In this document: one piece after another, positions 1 to 6,469 of the stretch | Position numbering within the stretch: position 1 is the first letter of the stretch | Layout of the letters: every line of letters starts with the position of its first letter | From: Syntrophorhabdus sp. | Lineage (GTDB): Bacteria; Desulfobacterota; BSN033; UBA1163 | NCBI GenBank assembly: GCA_020724025.1 | Contig: DYHU01000152.1 | Span: forward strand, 1-8,770 | Length of the DNA stretch: 8,770 bases | Direction of reading: 5' to 3' | The notes under the pieces: generated by a model | Seen by the model: only the letters and a program-made list of their open reading frames with translations | What the model was told of the DNA's origin: nothing | The model's database searches: none | Translations under genes and position numbers: made by a program

Positions 1-1
1 A

Positions 2-73
2 TGGAGACATGGAAGAGGTTTGGTGGGAATGGAGAAGACGGAGGAGGAGAAGAGGCTGGAGGCGGGGTTTTAA
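2..73 (+). CDS. 3' end of an upstream gene, probably TRAP small permease (DctQ)
   Basis: Frame 2 is open from the window edge to a TAA at 71-73 and gives a 23-residue charged tail (WRHGRGLVGMEKTEEEKRLE then AGF). It ends one base before the ATG of dctM at 75. The small TRAP permease gene normally lies directly upstream of dctM and ends in a short charged cytoplasmic tail, so position and composition both fit DctQ. The fragment is too short for homology to decide. Frame 1 is also open, to a TGA at 82-84, but would give a glycine-rich tail overlapping dctM, which is less likely. Confidence 0.5.
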   Translation, partial: WRHGRGLVGMEKTEEEKRLEAGF

Positions 74-74
74 A

Positions 75-1352
75 ATGCTCCTGATCCTCGGACTCAGCTT
101 CATCACTTTCCTCGTCCTGGGCATTCCCATTGCCTTTGTCTTGGGATTGACCTCCTTTGTGGGTCTTCTCTATTCAGGGGATATCCCCCTTCTGTTGATG
201 CCCAAGGAGATGTTTTCAGGAACGGACTCCTTTCCTCTTCTCGCAGTTCCTTTCTTCATGTTGGCTGGAAATCTGATGAACGCCGGAGGGATCACCAAAA
301 GGCTCGTCAATTTCTGTAACATCCTCCTGGGATATGTAAGGGGAGGCCTGGCTCTTGTCAATATTGTCGCCAGCATGTTCTTTGCCGGGATTACGGGAGC
401 TGCGGCTGCGGATGCCTCGGCCATCGGTTCCATTCTGATTCCGGCGATGACCAAGGAGAAATACGACAGGGATTTTAGTGCCGCTGTGACGGCGGCTGCC
501 TCTACGATGGGCCCGATTATCCCTCCGAGCATTCCGATGATCATATTTGGAGCAATTGCTGAGCTTTCCGTAGGGGCGCTTTTTCTGGCCGGTTTGATCC
601 CTGGAGTGATGATCGGTCTCTCTTTAATGGGGGTGGCCTATACAATCTCGAGAAAGAGGAACTATCCAAAGGAAAAAGTTAAAACCCCAAAGGAATTCCT
701 CGTTGGGTTAAAGGATGCTTTCCTTGCCCTTCTTATGCCTGCGATCATCATGGGTGGAATATTGGGAGGGATCTTCACACCGACGGAAGCAGCGGTGGTG
801 GCTGTAGTCTATGCCTTCCTCGTCAGTTTCTTCATCTACCGGGAGATTCGCTGGAAAGACCTTCCAAAGGTGCTGATCGATAGCATCGTCACCACCTCAA
901 TCCTTATGCTGGTGATTGCCAACTCCGCCACCTTCGGTTGGATTCTCGCTAACCATCAGGTCCCACAGGCCGTGGCCCAAATTTTCCTTTCGATTTCCAA
1001 CAATAAATGGGTCATCCTCTTTCTCGTCAACATCTTTCTTCTCTTTGTGGGAACGTTCATGGAGACCACAGCCTCTCTCATCATACTCACACCTATTCTC
1101 TTTCCTTTAGCTGTCAAAGTGGGAATCGATCCGATTCACTTTGGACTGGTGATGGTTTTAAATCTCGTCATTGGTCTCATCACCCCTCCTTTAGGCGTCT
1201 GTCTCTTTATCGCCTGCAGCATTGCCAGGATCACCCTGGAACAGATTGTCAAAGCCATCTTTCCCTTTCTCATCGCCGCCATTGCGGTTCTCTTCCTCGT
1301 CACCTACATTCCGGAGCTCTCCCTCTGGATCCCCCGGATGGTGATGAAATAG
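75..1352 (+). CDS. dctM: TRAP transporter large permease DctM
   Basis: Large membrane subunit of a tripartite ATP-independent periplasmic (TRAP) transporter, which uses an ion gradient to import a carboxylate or amino-acid-like solute delivered by a periplasmic binding protein. The 425-residue protein is the usual DctM length and hydrophobic throughout, with about a dozen membrane segments. Family signatures: the alanine-rich GAAAADASAIGSILIP stretch near residues 108-123, STMGPIIPPSIP at 143-154, then GGIFTPTEAA, METTASLIILTP and LITPPLGVCLF in the second half. The frame stays open to an ATG at 9, but those 22 extra residues are arginine-rich and lie over the tail of the upstream gene; the ATG at 75 has GGAGG at 58-62 and starts with a normal first membrane helix. 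No binding-protein gene is in view, so the substrate is unknown. Confidence 0.95.
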   Translation: MLLILGLSFITFLVLGIPIAFVLGLTSFVGLLYSGDIPLLLMPKEMFSGTDSFPLLAVPFFMLAGNLMNAGGITKRLVNFCNILLGYVRGGLALVNIVASMFFAGITGAAAADASAIGSILIPAMTKEKYDRDFSAAVTAAASTMGPIIPPSIPMIIFGAIAELSVGALFLAGLIPGVMIGLSLMGVAYTISRKRNYPKEKVKTPKEFLVGLKDAFLALLMPAIIMGGILGGIFTPTEAAVVAVVYAFLVSFFIYREIRWKDLPKVLIDSIVTTSILMLVIANSATFGWILANHQVPQAVAQIFLSISNNKWVILFLVNIFLLFVGTFMETTASLIILTPILFPLAVKVGIDPIHFGLVMVLNLVIGLITPPLGVCLFIACSIARITLEQIVKAIFPFLIAAIAVLFLVTYIPELSLWIPRMVMK

Positions 1353-1359
1353 AAATCAC

Positions 1360-1388
1360 TTGAAATTATACGAGGATTAGGATAATTT
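1360..1388 (+). promoter_or_regulatory. possible promoter for the RAM-domain gene
   Basis: TTGAAA at 1360-1365 could be a -35 box. It is followed either by GATAAT at 1381-1386 (15-base spacer, good -10 match) or by TAATTT at 1383-1388 (17-base spacer, poorer match). The 58-base gap after dctM is AT-rich and would allow separate transcription of the small gene, although readthrough from the TRAP genes is equally possible. Confidence 0.3.
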
Positions 1389-1395
1389 ATTCCTC

Positions 1396-1408
1396 AAAGG
1401 AGGTGATC
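1396..1408 (+). promoter_or_regulatory. near-complete Shine-Dalgarno sequence
   Basis: AAAGGAGGTGATC contains the 12-base complement of the usual 16S rRNA 3' end (AAGGAGGTGATC, 1397-1408), just upstream of the ATG at 1411. It fixes that start. The preceding CCTC at 1392-1395 can pair with GAGG at 1400-1403, so the site may be partly masked in the mRNA. Confidence 0.85.
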
Positions 1409-1410
1409 GT

Positions 1411-1644
1411 ATGCCAATCTCTGCTTATGTCTTCATCGAATGCACAGCGGGGACTGCCAGGGATGTGGCCAGAGAGGCCGGCAAGATCCAGGGGGTGAAG
1501 CGTGCCAATGCGACGACAGGTCCCTATGATGTGATCGCTCTGGTCGAGGCTCCGGACATCAATATCCTTGGCGATTTCATCGTCACCAAGATCCAGGGGC
1601 TTTCAGGCGTATTGAGAACCCAGACAAATGTGATTGTCGATTGA
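1411..1644 (+). CDS. stand-alone Lrp/AsnC ligand-binding (RAM) domain protein
   Basis: A 77-residue protein covering only the effector-binding and oligomerisation (RAM/ACT-like) domain of Lrp/AsnC regulators, with no helix-turn-helix. The pattern fits: an AYVFIECTAG first strand, a helix with DVAREAGKIQGV, the TGPYDVIALVEA core strand pair (residues about 41-52), a second helix, and a closing strand near the C-terminus (TQTNVIVD). In the family this domain binds amino acids at subunit interfaces; free-standing copies are thought to modulate full-length Lrp proteins or other partners. It lies 58 bases after dctM, so a sensing role tied to the imported solute is possible but only inferred. Confidence 0.9.
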   Translation: MPISAYVFIECTAGTARDVAREAGKIQGVKRANATTGPYDVIALVEAPDINILGDFIVTKIQGLSGVLRTQTNVIVD

Positions 1645-1656
1645 TATGCCATTGAA

Positions 1657-1720
1657 TCAACCCTAAAGGGTTGAGTTACGGGATGACCTAAGGAGCATAA
1701 CTCAAGGCTTCAGCCTTGAG
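1657..1720 (+). repeat. three overlapping short hairpins (REP-like or leader structure)
   Basis: Perfect inverted repeats in tandem: TCAACCC (1657-1663) with GGGTTGA (1668-1674) around TAAA; TTGAGTTA (1671-1678) with TAACTCAA (1698-1705); CTCAAGGC (1701-1708) with GCCTTGAG (1713-1720) around TTCA. The middle pairing shares bases with both outer hairpins, so it excludes them. No T-tract follows, so this is not a normal terminator. It may be a dispersed hairpin repeat or a regulatory leader for the 30-residue gene at 1747. Confidence 0.7.
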
Positions 1721-1746
1721 GATTGAAATGGAAGGGAGAGGACCGT

Positions 1747-1839
1747 ATGGGAAGCGTTGTTAAGAAGAGACGAAAGAAGATGAGGAAACACAAACACAAA
1801 AAGCAACTGGACCGGGATCGTCACAAGAAGAAGAAATAA
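1747..1839 (+). CDS. AURKAIP1/COX24-domain small basic protein (mS38/bS22-like)
   Basis: A 30-residue gene, MGSVVKKRRKKMRKHKHKKQ followed by LDRDRHKKKK, ending in TAA. About two thirds of the residues are Lys, Arg or His. The SVxKKRRKKMxKHKxKK core is the signature of the COX24/AURKAIP1 C-terminal family (formerly DUF1713), which includes mitochondrial ribosomal protein mS38 and the short actinobacterial ribosomal protein bS22. A role bound to rRNA in the small ribosomal subunit is therefore inferred. AGGGAGAGGA at 1733-1742 is a purine-rich ribosome binding site and ATG is the only sensible start. The protease gene begins 10 bases after the stop, so the two are probably co-transcribed. Spurious translation is unlikely given the motif match and context. 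Confidence 0.8.
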   Translation: MGSVVKKRRKKMRKHKHKKQLDRDRHKKKK

Positions 1840-1848
1840 CCCTTTTCC

Positions 1849-2667
1849 ATGCGTCGCCATCTCATCCATATCGTTCTCTTCATCCTGACGGTGGCTTCCA
1901 CTTGGATGACGGGAGGACCGGGTTACTCCATCGCCATTATCCTCATCCTTCTGGGACATGAACTGGGTCACTACTTCATGTCCCGGAGGCATGGGATGAG
2001 AGCCACGTTGCCCTTCTTTCTGCCTTTCCCCCTTTCGCCTTTTGGGACATTGGGCGCAGTCATCCGGATGGAAGGTCCTCTCTCGTCCCGGAAAGCCATC
2101 TTCGATACAGGGGTCGCAGGCCCTCTGACCAGCCTCATTTTGAGCATTCCTGCCATTGCCGTTGGTTTGAAGCTTTCCACATTGATTCCGACATCCCAGA
2201 TTAAGGAAGGAACGATCCGTCTGGCAGACCCTTTTCTCTTTTCTCTTATCCAGCGACTGGTTATGGGACAGATTCCCGAAAATGTCGATGTGATGCTTCA
2301 TCCCATCGGATATGCCGGATGGGTCGGCCTCTTCGTCACTGCCCTCAACCTCTTTCCGGTGGGACAGTTGGATGGAGGACATATCGCCTATGCCCTCTTC
2401 GGAAAAAGGAGCCGTGCCATCTTCCTCATCGCCATCGCGGTCATGGGTTTCATCACGATCTTCTACAATCCGGGATGGATTCTCATGCTCATCCTGATGA
2501 TCCTCTTCGGATTCCGGCACCCCATGCCGCTCGATGATCAGACGCCCATTGATGGAAAGAGAAAAATCATCGGCGGCATCATGTTTCTCGTCTTTCTTCT
2601 CTCCTTCACGCTTTCGCCCTTTCCCCAGTTTGCCGAAGAGATCAAACAGACCCTCGGCTGGTTCTGA
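1849..2667 (+). CDS. site-2 protease family (M50) membrane metalloprotease
   Basis: A 272-residue multi-pass membrane protein of the M50/S2P family, which cuts substrates within or next to the membrane using a zinc ion. The zinc motif HELGH is at residues 37-41 inside a hydrophobic helix, and the third ligand is the Asp in NLFPVGQLDGGH (167-178). Other visible features are a proline-rich PFFLPFPLSPFGTLG loop (55-69), GVAGP at 88-92, and further membrane segments towards the C-terminus. This layout recalls the bacterial and chloroplast EGY-like branch rather than RseP, since no PDZ domain is present. The ATG lies 10 bases after the preceding small gene and has only weak AAGAAG upstream, which suggests translational coupling. 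Substrate unknown. Confidence 0.92.
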   Translation: MRRHLIHIVLFILTVASTWMTGGPGYSIAIILILLGHELGHYFMSRRHGMRATLPFFLPFPLSPFGTLGAVIRMEGPLSSRKAIFDTGVAGPLTSLILSIPAIAVGLKLSTLIPTSQIKEGTIRLADPFLFSLIQRLVMGQIPENVDVMLHPIGYAGWVGLFVTALNLFPVGQLDGGHIAYALFGKRSRAIFLIAIAVMGFITIFYNPGWILMLILMILFGFRHPMPLDDQTPIDGKRKIIGGIMFLVFLLSFTLSPFPQFAEEIKQTLGWF

Positions 2668-2671
2668 AAAA

Positions 2672-2819
2672 AGGGACACTTCCCTATTTTATTACCGTAT
2701 AAATCATCACCTCTATAACGATGCATCAAGAAAGGATAAACCCATATAGACATTTGAGTGATGTATGTTCTTGAAAGGATCGGAACAAAATATATCCCCC
2801 AAAATAGGGAAGTGTCCCT
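2672..2819. mobile_element. MITE-like element with 19-bp perfect inverted ends
   Basis: AGGGACACTTCCCTATTTT (2672-2690) is repeated as an exact reverse complement at 2801-2819, with 110 bases of AT-rich DNA between. Each end is also a small hairpin (AGGGA-4 bases-TCCCT), as at the ends of IS200/REP-type elements. No transposase can be encoded inside, so it would be non-autonomous. It starts five bases after the protease stop codon. No clear target-site duplication was found. Confidence 0.6.
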
Positions 2820-2872
2820 AATTTTAATCCCCGTCTATCGTGGCTGAAATAGATCGCTATTGATGAGAAATG

Positions 2873-2891
2873 AGCCTCTTTTCAAAAGGCT
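2873..2891 (-). terminator. weak hairpin after the MNT-HEPN gene
   Basis: On the minus strand AGCCTTTTGAAAAGAGGCT forms a stem of about 7 bp with one G-T pair, 9 bases beyond the stop codon. Only a broken T-rich run (CATTTCT) follows, so it is a poor intrinsic terminator. Because the hairpin is nearly symmetrical it might act on both strands. Confidence 0.3.
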
Positions 2892-2900
2892 AAAGTGTTA

Positions 2901-3611
2901 TTATTTACTCAATTTCTCTTCTAAAAGATTGATCAGGTCTTCTGCAAGATTAAGGACAAGGCTGGCATCTTCTTTTGATATCTTTGTTGTAAATTTATAG
3001 CGGGCAGCATTTCTCAATTCGAGGCTTTGATTTAGTCTTCGTCCAACTGTCCTCTCAATTTCCCCTGATTTAACATAAAGCTCACCAAAACGTTGGGCGA
3101 TCCCTCCATGGGAGCCAGGCAGATCGGATATTTTCATAATAAGAAATCCTTTAACAGCGAGCTCTGTAGAATTATAAGCTCCGTCAAGTCCCAACCGATA
3201 GTGTCGTCTTTGAATGGAGTCGTTTGCCGAGTCATAAAATTCCTGAGCTAAAGAAAAATAATGATGAGCCGCTGAGAGTTTTAAATTTTTTTCTGGCATC
3301 GAATAAACCTCCTGGCCATAAGTGAGGACATTTTTCAAAAAGTGATCGGTGAGCGGATAAAGTTCGTCAACGCTGGAAGTAACGATTTCCATCGGGCACC
3401 TTGAACTCATCTGGAAGTCAAGAAGAATGTCAGCGATTCTATCTTGAATCCCTTCTCCATTCTTAGTGATAATGAGAAGGTCCACATCACTATCCCTGCG
3501 GGCCGTCTTCTTTAGAGTGCTTCCAAACCACACCATCTTTGTAATCTGGGGGCCTATGTCGCTCTTTATTAAAGCATCTCTAAATTTTTTAATCTCAGTC
3601 AGATAATTCAT
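2901..3611 (-). CDS. MNT nucleotidyltransferase-HEPN fusion protein
   Basis: Residue numbers count from the upstream GTG at 3623-3621. The N-terminal half is a minimal nucleotidyltransferase: GS at 34-35, DSDVDLL with metal-binding D46 and D48, and a possible third acid, E79, in PMEIVTS. The C-terminal half (about 115-240) looks like a UPF0332-type HEPN domain: AYNSTELAVKGFLI helix, SHGGIAQRFGELYV, then LRNAARY and a final AEDLINLLEE helix. In separate MntA/HepT pairs the nucleotidyltransferase neutralises the HEPN RNase by AMP-ylation; here both are on one chain. The usual RxxxxH RNase motif is absent (RNAARY instead). Start uncertain: the GTG has GGAGG only 3 bases away, while the ATG at 3611 has GAAGG 5 bases away and begins MNYLTEIKKF, so I prefer the ATG. 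The gene is AT-richer than its neighbours. Confidence 0.85.
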   Translation of the reverse strand: MNYLTEIKKFRDALIKSDIGPQITKMVWFGSTLKKTARRDSDVDLLIITKNGEGIQDRIADILLDFQMSSRCPMEIVTSSVDELYPLTDHFLKNVLTYGQEVYSMPEKNLKLSAAHHYFSLAQEFYDSANDSIQRRHYRLGLDGAYNSTELAVKGFLIMKISDLPGSHGGIAQRFGELYVKSGEIERTVGRRLNQSLELRNAARYKFTTKISKEDASLVLNLAEDLINLLEEKLSK

Positions 3612-3718
3612 CGATGCCTTCACCAGCCTCCTTCAAAGAAAGCAGTTAAACTCCCCGCTCAAAGAGAGGTCCATTCTACAGGATTTTCATAAATTTACAT
3701 CGAGACCTAACTATTTCA

Positions 3719-3747
3719 ATTATTGCATCAATTAAAAATAACATCAA
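3719..3747 (-). promoter_or_regulatory. putative promoter of the MNT-HEPN gene
   Basis: Read on the minus strand: TTGATG (3747-3742), a 17-base spacer, then AATAAT (3724-3719). This matches the sigma-70 consensus at 4 of 6 and 5 of 6 positions. It sits about 110 bases before the start codon, in the AT-rich gap 3624-3780 that separates the gene from polX. The remaining leader shows no clear structure. Confidence 0.4.
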
Positions 3748-3780
3748 GATATTAATATTCTGGCTTCTGTTCTCTGCCTT

Positions 3781-5493
3781 CTAAGACTTGTGACACCATT
3801 TCAAAATCTCTTTAAGGGGTAGGGTATTGAGGACATCCTGAGTTTCGAGCCATCCCCTTCTGGCCACAGCCACTCCCAGGCTCATCATCCACATCTGATC
3901 TAAATGATGGGTATCGGTCCCAATGGCCACTCGAATTCCCATCTCTTTTGCCTTCCGGCAGTGGATGTCGTCTAAATCGAGGCGCTCGAAATAGGCATTG
4001 ATCTCCAATGCCTTTCCATATTTCCTGGCCGCCTCCATCACCTCATCCATCGCAACCTCATAGGGGTCTCTTGCTCCCAATAGCCTTCCCGAAGGGTGGG
4101 CAAGGATATGGACAAGTGGATTTTCAATGGCCTTTATAATCCTTCTGGTCATTTTCTCTCGATCCTGCTTGAACCCGCTGTGGATGGCCGCAATGACGAT
4201 ATCAAGTTTCTCCAAAACTTTGTCAGAGAGATCTAACTTTCCATCTGTGAGGATATCGACCTCTGTCCCTTTCAAAATTTGGAAGGTTTTCATCTTCTCA
4301 TTAAGACGGTCGATCTCCTCCATCTGCTTCATCAGTCTCGTCTCATCCAGGCCATGGGTGATCTTTAAGGACTTCGTATGATCGCAGATCGCCACATACT
4401 GATAGCCCCTCCTCTGAGCAGCCTTGGCAACCTCTTCGATTGAAGAAGATCCGTCGCTCCAGTTGGAGTGGACATGAAAGTCTCCCTTGATTTCAGACTC
4501 TTCAACCAGTTTTGGGAGACGTCCCTTCTGGCTTGCTTCGATCTCTCCACGATCTTCTCGAAGTTCGGGCTCGATCCAAACCATTCCAAGGGCTTTATAA
4601 ACATCCTTCTCTTCTTTGCCACCGATCTTCTTCTCGCCTTTGAAAACCCCATACTCATTGATCTTGATCCCCTTTGCTTTGGCAATTCCTCTGAGATGGA
4701 TGTTATGACCCTTCGATCCGGTAAAGTACTGAAGGGCGGCACCATAGGAACCCTCTTCCACCACCCGGAGATCAATCTGAAGTCCTCCCTCAACAATGAC
4801 AGAGGCTTTTGTTTCTCCGGAGGCTAAGACCTCTTTCACCTCTGGAAGATGGGTGAAGGCATGAATGATCTTCTCATGATCCTTTCCAGTGGCTAAGAGG
4901 TCGATGTCTCCGATATTCTCCTTCATCCTCCTGAGGGAGCCTGCCCATTCGATCTTCTCTGAACCTGTCCTCTCCCTCAGGGTCTCAACAATCCGTTTTG
5001 CCACAGGAAAGGCCATGCCCAGATTCATCCTTCCCTTGCTCTGTTTGAAGAGCTGAATCCCACGCTTGATGTTCTCGACCTTCTTCTCACCCATCCCGGG
5101 AAGGCCGATGAGGGAACCATCCTCCACGGCCTTTTCAAGCTGGGATAGACTTTCGATCCTCCTCTCTTTATGAAGGAGGGCAAGTGTTTTCGGTCCCATT
5201 CCCGGTATATCCATCATGGCGATCAACTCATCGGAGACCCCTTTTCTCACTTCCTCAAATTTGGAGACCTTTCCTGTCTTCAGATACTCCTCAATCTTCT
5301 GGGCCATCCCTTCGCCTATCCCTGGAATCTTCTTCAGTTCACCTCTCCCGGCAATCTCCTCGATATCCTGCGCGAGATCCCCTAAAATCCGCGAGGCCTT
5401 TCGATAGGCGCTGATCTTAAACGGATTCTCATCCTTAAATTCGAGGATGTCTCCCATCTTTTCGAAGAGGTCTGCCAGCTCTTTATTTTTCAC
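3781..5493 (-). CDS. polX: DNA polymerase X with PHP domain (PolX)
   Basis: A 570-residue family X DNA polymerase/3'-5' exonuclease, the standard bacterial PolX length, acting in gap-filling base-excision repair. From the N-terminus: an 8-kDa-type domain (residues 1-50); helix-hairpin-helix motifs KIPGIGEG, DIPGMGPK and GLPGMGEK (about 55, 95 and 130); the nucleotidyl-transfer site GSLRRMKENIGDIDLL with D196 and D198 plus D241 in QIDLRVV; and YFTGSKGHN in the thumb. The PHP domain follows from about 335 and keeps its metal ligands: DFHVHSNWSDG (H340, H342), CDH (H372), E411, H438, AHP (H466), and GTDTHH (D527, H529). Start is GTG, supported by GAGGGAG at 5501-5507 with a 7-base spacer. Both activities look intact. 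It is the last gene of the minus-strand run. Confidence 0.97.
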   Translation of the reverse strand: MKNKELADLFEKMGDILEFKDENPFKISAYRKASRILGDLAQDIEEIAGRGELKKIPGIGEGMAQKIEEYLKTGKVSKFEEVRKGVSDELIAMMDIPGMGPKTLALLHKERRIESLSQLEKAVEDGSLIGLPGMGEKKVENIKRGIQLFKQSKGRMNLGMAFPVAKRIVETLRERTGSEKIEWAGSLRRMKENIGDIDLLATGKDHEKIIHAFTHLPEVKEVLASGETKASVIVEGGLQIDLRVVEEGSYGAALQYFTGSKGHNIHLRGIAKAKGIKINEYGVFKGEKKIGGKEEKDVYKALGMVWIEPELREDRGEIEASQKGRLPKLVEESEIKGDFHVHSNWSDGSSSIEEVAKAAQRRGYQYVAICDHTKSLKITHGLDETRLMKQMEEIDRLNEKMKTFQILKGTEVDILTDGKLDLSDKVLEKLDIVIAAIHSGFKQDREKMTRRIIKAIENPLVHILAHPSGRLLGARDPYEVAMDEVMEAARKYGKALEINAYFERLDLDDIHCRKAKEMGIRVAIGTDTHHLDQMWMMSLGVAVARRGWLETQDVLNTLPLKEILKWCHKS

Positions 5494-5521
5494 ATCTCGA
5501 CTCCCTCATATGGAAAACTCT

Positions 5522-5550
5522 GTAGGGAACGGTTTCAAACCGTTCCCTAC
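5522..5550. repeat. perfect 12-14 bp palindromic hairpin
   Basis: GTAGGGAACGGTTT (5522-5535) and AAACCGTTCCCTAC (5537-5550) are exact reverse complements around a single base; the realistic fold is a 12-bp stem with a 5-base loop. It lies in the 85-base gap between the nuclease-like gene and polX. The minus-strand copy is followed by AGAGTTTTCC, a weak T-tract, so partial termination before polX is possible. It also looks like a dispersed palindromic repeat. Confidence 0.8.
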
Positions 5551-5553
5551 CAT

Positions 5554-5575
5554 ATGCATCTTGGATGCATCTTGG
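5554..5575. repeat. 11-bp tandem duplication
   Basis: ATGCATCTTGG occurs twice with no gap (5554-5564 and 5565-5575), beside the hairpin and three bases before the nuclease-like gene's stop codon. Two units only, so not a satellite or CRISPR; a replication slippage or repeat-insertion scar is likely. Confidence 0.85.
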
Positions 5576-5578
5576 GGT

Positions 5579-6469
5579 TCATAGGTTTTTAGCACCATAT
5601 CTCAGATAATCCCTGAGGCAGATCCCAAAATTTTCCACCACATCCTTCTTGCTGTTGACGATGAAGATGCGGTGCCCGATATGGAAGAGCTCTTCAAACA
5701 GTCTCTCCACAGGATAGAGTCTCTTTGACTCCCCTCCATATCTTCGGCTCAATTCCTCCTCAAACATGACAACCAGTTTATCCTTCATCCTCAATTGAGT
5801 ATCATTGAAGAGGATGGCCACATCGGGCAAGAGGTCTTCCAGCCTTGAGAAGAAGGTGGAGATCTCGCCCTGTTCAACTCCCTTGGGAGGGGAGGACTTC
5901 ACCTCCGCATAGACCAGTTTCTGATTCCAGGAGGCTATCACATCGTAATCCCCGCCGGACCGGGTCTTCTTCACGCTCACTCCATAGATGGCAGGGGAGG
6001 CAAACTCCCTTTTAAACATCTCAGCAATGAACCACTCCAGGGTCGGCCCGAAACTGTAAAGGGGCGAAACGCCGGTCCGGTAACTCGCCCTTCCGCTCTT
6101 TATAATCACTCCCATTTCACACAGAATCTCACAGTATCTCCGGACGACTTTTGAAGAACAGTAGTGGATCAAATCCCGGATGCCAAACCCATCCTGGTTC
6201 TTGATCATATCCCGAAGCACGAGCCGGAAGGAATATCTCTTCATCATCTCATAGAATCGGGTTTGATAGGGCTCGGAAAGCTCGGAAGGGAAGAAGAGCC
6301 GATCAGCGGGATTTTTTCTAAAGACTCGAATCCCTCTCATCCTGAGCAGCCCTTCCACGGAGGACGACCCTACCGATGAGATCGACCGGATCAACTCGAT
6401 TTCTCTGGAGAGTTGCTCGACGTTCCTTTTAAGAGATCGAATCTCACGAAGAATCTCTTTCGTTTCCAA
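5579..6469 (-). CDS. coiled-coil/winged-helix/PD-(D/E)XK nuclease-like protein, unrecognised
   Basis: A 296-residue soluble protein I do not recognise by name. Residues 1-30 are a charged heptad-like helix (coiled coil). Residues about 80-135 look like a winged helix (FRLVLRDMIKNQDGFGIRDL and following, ending in a short basic wing). Residues about 143-195 carry the restriction-endonuclease-fold signature: E145 or E150 in a helix, GGDYDVIA with D176, then YAEVKSS with E189 and K191. The rest alternates helices and strands (DVAILFND, RIFIVNSK). DNA cleavage is inferred from these motifs, not established. Start is TTG directly after the TAA of the radical SAM gene, with GAGGG 6 bases upstream, so translation is probably coupled. 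polX follows after 85 bases. Confidence 0.7.
   Translation of the reverse strand: METKEILREIRSLKRNVEQLSREIELIRSISSVGSSSVEGLLRMRGIRVFRKNPADRLFFPSELSEPYQTRFYEMMKRYSFRLVLRDMIKNQDGFGIRDLIHYCSSKVVRRYCEILCEMGVIIKSGRASYRTGVSPLYSFGPTLEWFIAEMFKREFASPAIYGVSVKKTRSGGDYDVIASWNQKLVYAEVKSSPPKGVEQGEISTFFSRLEDLLPDVAILFNDTQLRMKDKLVVMFEEELSRRYGGESKRLYPVERLFEELFHIGHRIFIVNSKKDVVENFGICLRDYLRYGAKNL

Noticed and set aside
9..74. N-terminal extension of DctM to an ATG at 9
   Set aside because: The 22 residues are arginine- and tryptophan-rich, overlap the upstream gene's tail, and the ATG at 75 has its own GGAGG.
1702..2679. Minus-strand 325-codon open frame
   Set aside because: It lies opposite the M50 protease, its product is a low-complexity acidic/charged sequence without domains, and the plus-strand gene has clear catalytic motifs.
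5554..5575. CRISPR-like repeat
   Set aside because: Only two 11-base units with no spacer.
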